From Microbacterium hydrocarbonoxydans (GTDB lineage Bacteria; Actinomycetota; Actinomycetes; Actinomycetales; Microbacteriaceae), in assembly GCF_023715885.1 (NCBI RefSeq), contig NZ_JAMBOY010000001.1, positions 248,001-312,000 on the forward strand: a stretch of 64,000 nucleotides of DNA. The letters run 5' to 3'. The position numbers and the translations under genes are program-made. Within the stretch, counting starts at the first letter, position 1, and every line of letters begins with the position of its first letter. The notes beneath the pieces were generated by a model. It was given only the letters and a program-made list of their open reading frames with translations, was not told where the DNA came from and searched no databases. This document shows positions 61,365 through 64,000 of this stretch, in pieces.

Positions 61365-62587
61365 GCGAGGCCCTCCTGCTCGCGTGCGCAACGCAGGAGT
61401 TCTCCTGCTTCGAAGGAGGGAAGGGGCGCATCCGTCCTTCGATACGCGAGATCGCCCGCGATCGCGCGCCGCACCCGCGCCCCGACCCCCGTGACGATGG
61501 TGTGCGGAATGGTGCCCGCCCATCGCGCCCACTCCTGCACGCTCGGCACCGCTCCGCCCTCGGGTCCGAACACCACCGCGCTCGCACCCCGCGGTACGCG
61601 ACGGTCTCCGGTGTCGACGATGATCTGGTCCATCGACACCCGCCCGACGAGCGGACAGCGGATGCCGTCGATCGCGACCGCCGCGCCCGGCCCCAGTTCA
61701 CGGGGGATGCCGTCGGCGTACCCGACGCCGATCACCGCGAGGTGCGTCGGCCGTTCCGTCACGAACGCGCCGCCGTACCCGACGGAGGTGCCCGCCGCGA
61801 CGGCGCTGCTGTGCACGACGGATGCCGTGAGCCGCGCCGCTCCGTGCAGCTCCACGGTCTCGGACGGGTCGATGCCGACGAGTCCCGCCCCCACCCGCAC
61901 CAGGTCGAAGTGCGTGGTCGGGTCGCTGAGCGTGCCCGAGGTCGCGGTGAGATGCACGAGCAGCGGGCCGAACCCCGCCCGCAGCACGGCGTCGCGTCCG
62001 TGCCGCATCCGCAGCACCGCCGCAGCATTGGCCACGGGATCGGCGTCGTCGGCGCGCGGCAGATGCCCCATCACTCCCACGACCCGGATGCGGTCGCTCG
62101 CCGCGCGTGCCGCGCGCAGCAGCTCCGCCCAGTCATCGAGCGGCACCCCGCCGCGCGTCATGCCGGTGTCCAGATGCAGGTGCACACGCAGCAGGGGCGC
62201 CCCCGGCACCGTGTCGGCGACCAGCTGACGGAGCTCGTCCAACGATCCGACGGCGATGTCGATGCGGTCGGCGGCGGCCTGCGCGGCATCCACCCCCGCA
62301 GGGTTCAGCCAGGCGAGGATCGGCGCCTCGATCCCGGCCGCGCGCAGAGCGCCGCCGTCCAGGGCATCCGTCACTCCGAGCCAGTCGGCCCCGGCCGCGA
62401 GCGCTGCCCTCGCCACGGTCAGGGCGCCGAGTCCGTAGCCGTCCGCCTTCACGACGGCCATGATGCGGGAGCGCGTCGAGGTGCGCATCCGGGTGACGTT
62501 CGCCGCGACCGCCGCCGGGATCGTCTCGAGCGTCGGAGCGTGCAGGCGAGAGAGCGTGAGGCGCGCGACCGGCGCGGCCAGCGTCAT
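61361..62587 (-). CDS. alr: Alanine racemase family (alanine or serine racemase)
   Basis: The 408-residue PLP enzyme has the catalytic Lys47 in RIMAVVKADGYGLGA, HLDTGMTRGG near 155, GVGYADGIPREL near 285 and the catalytic Tyr region near GRVSMDQ (near 322). It racemises alanine or serine for the ligase. The last ~30 residues (LAYRRTDAPLPSFEAGELLR) extend beyond the usual end, and their DNA carries a degraded class V palindrome. Start ATG overlaps the peptidase stop. Confidence 0.9.
   Translation of the reverse strand: MTLAAPVARLTLSRLHAPTLETIPAAVAANVTRMRTSTRSRIMAVVKADGYGLGALTVARAALAAGADWLGVTDALDGGALRAAGIEAPILAWLNPAGVDAAQAAADRIDIAVGSLDELRQLVADTVPGAPLLRVHLHLDTGMTRGGVPLDDWAELLRAARAASDRIRVVGVMGHLPRADDADPVANAAAVLRMRHGRDAVLRAGFGPLLVHLTATSGTLSDPTTHFDLVRVGAGLVGIDPSETVELHGAARLTASVVHSSAVAAGTSVGYGGAFVTERPTHLAVIGVGYADGIPRELGPGAAVAIDGIRCPLVGRVSMDQIIVDTGDRRVPRGASAVVFGPEGGAVPSVQEWARWAGTIPHTIVTGVGARVRRAIAGDLAYRRTDAPLPSFEAGELLRCAREQEGLA
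61392..61460. repeat. Class V palindrome embedded in the 3' end of alr
   Basis: AGGAG cores lie at 61395 and 61414, 19 bases apart. The inverted arm TCCTTCGATACGCGAGATC at 61435 matches the class V arm at 48007-48028 at 18 of 22 positions. GCAGGAGTTCTCCTGC at 61393-61408 is palindromic. The element length (69) equals that of the copy at 47964-48032. It is translated as part of the racemase tail. Confidence 0.55.
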
Positions 62588-63189
62588 CGCTGCACCCGCG
62601 GGTCAGCGGTCGGGTCGGCGTACATGAGCGGACAGCCGTTCGCGACGGCGCCCGGCCGCAGTTCGAAGTGCCAGCGCTCGTTGGCGTAGATCTGGCAGAG
62701 GCCGAACTCCGCACCGTGCTGCGACAGCCAGTCCTGCGCGGCCACGGGGCCCAGGTCGACGGCATCTCCCGACACGTGCTCGGAGTTCTCGGGCGTCGCC
62801 ACCCAGCGCGCGGCCTCCTGCTCGGAGCCGTACTGCGCGACGGCATCGTGGCGCAGCTGCTGTTGGTAGGCGGCCGAGCGCCACCCGCTGTTGACGTGCA
62901 TCGTCACGCCGTCTCGCTCGGCGGCAGCCGTCGCCGCTGCGCGGACGGCCGTCAGCAGGTCGGCGTCGAGGTTCGACACCGCCGGCACGTCGTCGAACAC
63001 CGACACGGCCCCCTCTTCGCGGATCAGACCGTCGGCCTCGGTCACGGGTCCGGAGGCGAGGGAGGTGGATGCCGCGGCGAGCGACTGCTGTCCGATCAGC
63101 GCCGCCGAGCCGGCGATCACGGCGGCGAGCAGCACGGCGCCGATCGCCGTCACGCGGCGGCGCTGTCTGAGAGGGAGGGGAGTGTTCAT
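62584..63189 (-). CDS. vanY: Membrane-anchored D,D-carboxypeptidase, M15 family (VanY-like)
   Basis: The 201-residue protein has one N-terminal membrane anchor (residues 13-38) and an outer peptidase domain. SGWRSAAYQQQL near 102, the metal ligands in SEHVSGDAVDLG near 136 and ANERWHFE near 168 (His-X6-Asp and Glu-X-X-His) match VanY/M15B enzymes. It removes terminal D-Ala from cell-wall precursors or free pentapeptides. First gene of the operon, divergent from a VanR-like regulator. Confidence 0.9.
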   Translation of the reverse strand: MNTPLPLRQRRRVTAIGAVLLAAVIAGSAALIGQQSLAAASTSLASGPVTEADGLIREEGAVSVFDDVPAVSNLDADLLTAVRAAATAAAERDGVTMHVNSGWRSAAYQQQLRHDAVAQYGSEQEAARWVATPENSEHVSGDAVDLGPVAAQDWLSQHGAEFGLCQIYANERWHFELRPGAVANGCPLMYADPTADPRVQR

Positions 63190-63223
63190 GCCACTCAGTC
63201 AACGAGCGCGGCTGTTGCGAGGT

Positions 63224-63243
63224 CGTATGCGATTTTGCATACG
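63224..63243. promoter_or_regulatory. Palindrome between the VanY-like gene and the response regulator gene
   Basis: CGTATGC and GCATACG flank GATTTT, a perfect inverted repeat in an AT-richer patch. The two divergent starts are only 103 bases apart, so a regulator here could control both. Additional TATGC and GCGTAAGC words follow to the right. The likely binder is the adjacent response regulator, by position only. Confidence 0.5.
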
Positions 63244-63292
63244 CCCGCGATATGCCGGGGTGCGTAAGCTCTCAGCACATGGGAGTCCTGTC

Positions 63293-63982
63293 GTGCGCGT
63301 GCTGATCGTCGAGGACGAGCCGTATCTGGCCGAGGCCGTGCGAGACGGACTCCGCCTCGAGGCGATCGCCGCCGACATCGCCGGGGACGGCGACACCGCG
63401 CTCGAGCTGCTCGGCGTGAACGCATACGACATCGCCGTGCTCGACCGCGACATCCCCGGTCCCTCCGGCGACGACGTGGCCCGCTGGATCGTGGCGTCGG
63501 GCAGCGGCATCCCGATCCTCATGCTGACGGCCGCCGACCGCCTCGACGACAAGGCGACCGGGTTCGAGATCGGCGCCGACGACTACCTCACCAAACCGTT
63601 CGAGCTGCGTGAGCTGGTGCTGCGGCTGCGTGCTCTCGACCGGCGTCGTCAGCGTGCGCGCCCGCCGGTGCTCGAGATCGCGGGGCTGCGGCTCGACCCG
63701 TTCCGCCGCGAGGTCTATCGCGACGGACGCTACGTCGCCCTGACCCGCAAGCAGTTCGCGGTGCTGGAAGTGCTCGTCGATGCGGCGGGCGGCGTCGTCA
63801 GCGCCGAGGAGCTGCTCGAGCGCGCCTGGGACGAGAACGCCGACCCGTTCACCAACGCCGTGCGCATCACGGTGTCGTCGCTGCGCAAGCGCCTCGGCGA
63901 GCCGTGGCTCATCCGCACGGTGCCCGGCGTCGGGTATCGCATCGGAGCGGAGGAGACGGCGGATGCCGGCGCCGAGGCGTAG
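63293..63982 (+). CDS. OmpR-family response regulator (VanR-like)
   Basis: The 229-residue regulator has the acidic pair in IVEDEP, phospho-acceptor Asp51 in VLDRDIPGPSG, the conserved Lys in YLTKPF near 100 and a winged-helix C-terminus (near 130-220: LTRKQFAVLEVL and TNAVRITVSSLRKRLG). GTG 63293 follows GGGAG by 7 bases. Partner histidine kinase probably begins beyond the right edge. It faces the vanY-alr-ddl-acyltransferase operon, so it most likely controls cell-wall remodelling. Confidence 0.9.
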   Translation: MRVLIVEDEPYLAEAVRDGLRLEAIAADIAGDGDTALELLGVNAYDIAVLDRDIPGPSGDDVARWIVASGSGIPILMLTAADRLDDKATGFEIGADDYLTKPFELRELVLRLRALDRRRQRARPPVLEIAGLRLDPFRREVYRDGRYVALTRKQFAVLEVLVDAAGGVVSAEELLERAWDENADPFTNAVRITVSSLRKRLGEPWLIRTVPGVGYRIGAEETADAGAEA

Positions 63983-64000
63983 ACGGCGCGGCATCAGCGC

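Noticed and set aside
63983..64000. Start of a VanS-like kinase at the right edge
   Set aside because: Only 18 bases remain after the regulator stop; no codon pattern can be judged.

Overview
The window is high-GC DNA (about 70% by eye) with dense ATGA/GTGA gene overlaps, GTG and TTG starts, short intergenic gaps and actinobacterial gene content (KdpDE, SoxR, an IdeR-type box, DUF3516-type helicase, WcbI). It most resembles a chromosome segment of Microbacteriaceae, probably Microbacterium. That placement is inference from gene content and style. No rRNA, tRNA, phage, integrase or insertion-sequence gene was recognised.

Layout. 0-8 kb: carbohydrate use, with a sugar ABC transporter, a divergent GH20 hexosaminidase, a secreted six-hairpin-like protein and a GH13 alpha-glucosidase. 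8-13 kb: ArsC-type reductase, then an oxidative-stress unit in which a divergent SoxR faces ferredoxin, flavin reductase and superoxide dismutase genes across a near-canonical SoxR box; then an M20 hydrolase and a PfkB kinase. 13-25 kb: molybdenum, with moaA, modABC, a HTH-TOBE protein, moeB-moeA-moaC-moaD, moaE, mogA and a membrane-anchored sulfite-oxidase-family enzyme, with one unrelated epoxide hydrolase inside. 25-34 kb: a small alarmone synthetase, a KimA-like potassium permease, an ArsB/SLC13-like permease, KdpDE and a TspO-family protein. 34-36 kb: a TetR regulator and the hydrolase it probably controls. 36-41 kb: an iron-siderophore uptake operon behind an IdeR-like box, then cspA. 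41-51 kb: a large LuxR-type regulator with a coupled small protein, SRPBCC and FUSC proteins, DNA alkylation repair, purine nucleoside phosphorylase, a DUF3516 helicase and a RES toxin-antitoxin pair. 52-59 kb: seven glycan genes in two divergent, fully overlapping operons. 59-64 kb: an operon for D,D-carboxypeptidase, alanine racemase family, D-Ala-D-X ligase and membrane acyltransferase, facing an OmpR/VanR-type response regulator. This is the gene set of a VanC/VanG-like cell-wall remodelling system with VanT split in two.

The most unusual structure is not a gene. About 13 intergenic gaps, plus one gene end, carry imperfect palindromes with one common plan: two (sometimes three or four) copies of a 9-13 nt word at an exact 19-nt pitch, a short centre, then two inverted copies at the same 19-nt pitch. 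Full elements are almost always 77-80 bp. At least five unrelated words occupy this scaffold: CGAGCCACC/CGACCCACC (class I), CGAGRCCCACC (class II), ACTTCTGCGGCC (class III), CCGAGATCAGG (class IV) and CGAAGGAGATCTC (class V, shorter, about 69 bp). They sit in convergent, co-directional and divergent gaps, so they are not simply terminators. The geometry is conserved while the sequence is not. I know of no described family with this property, but I could not search.
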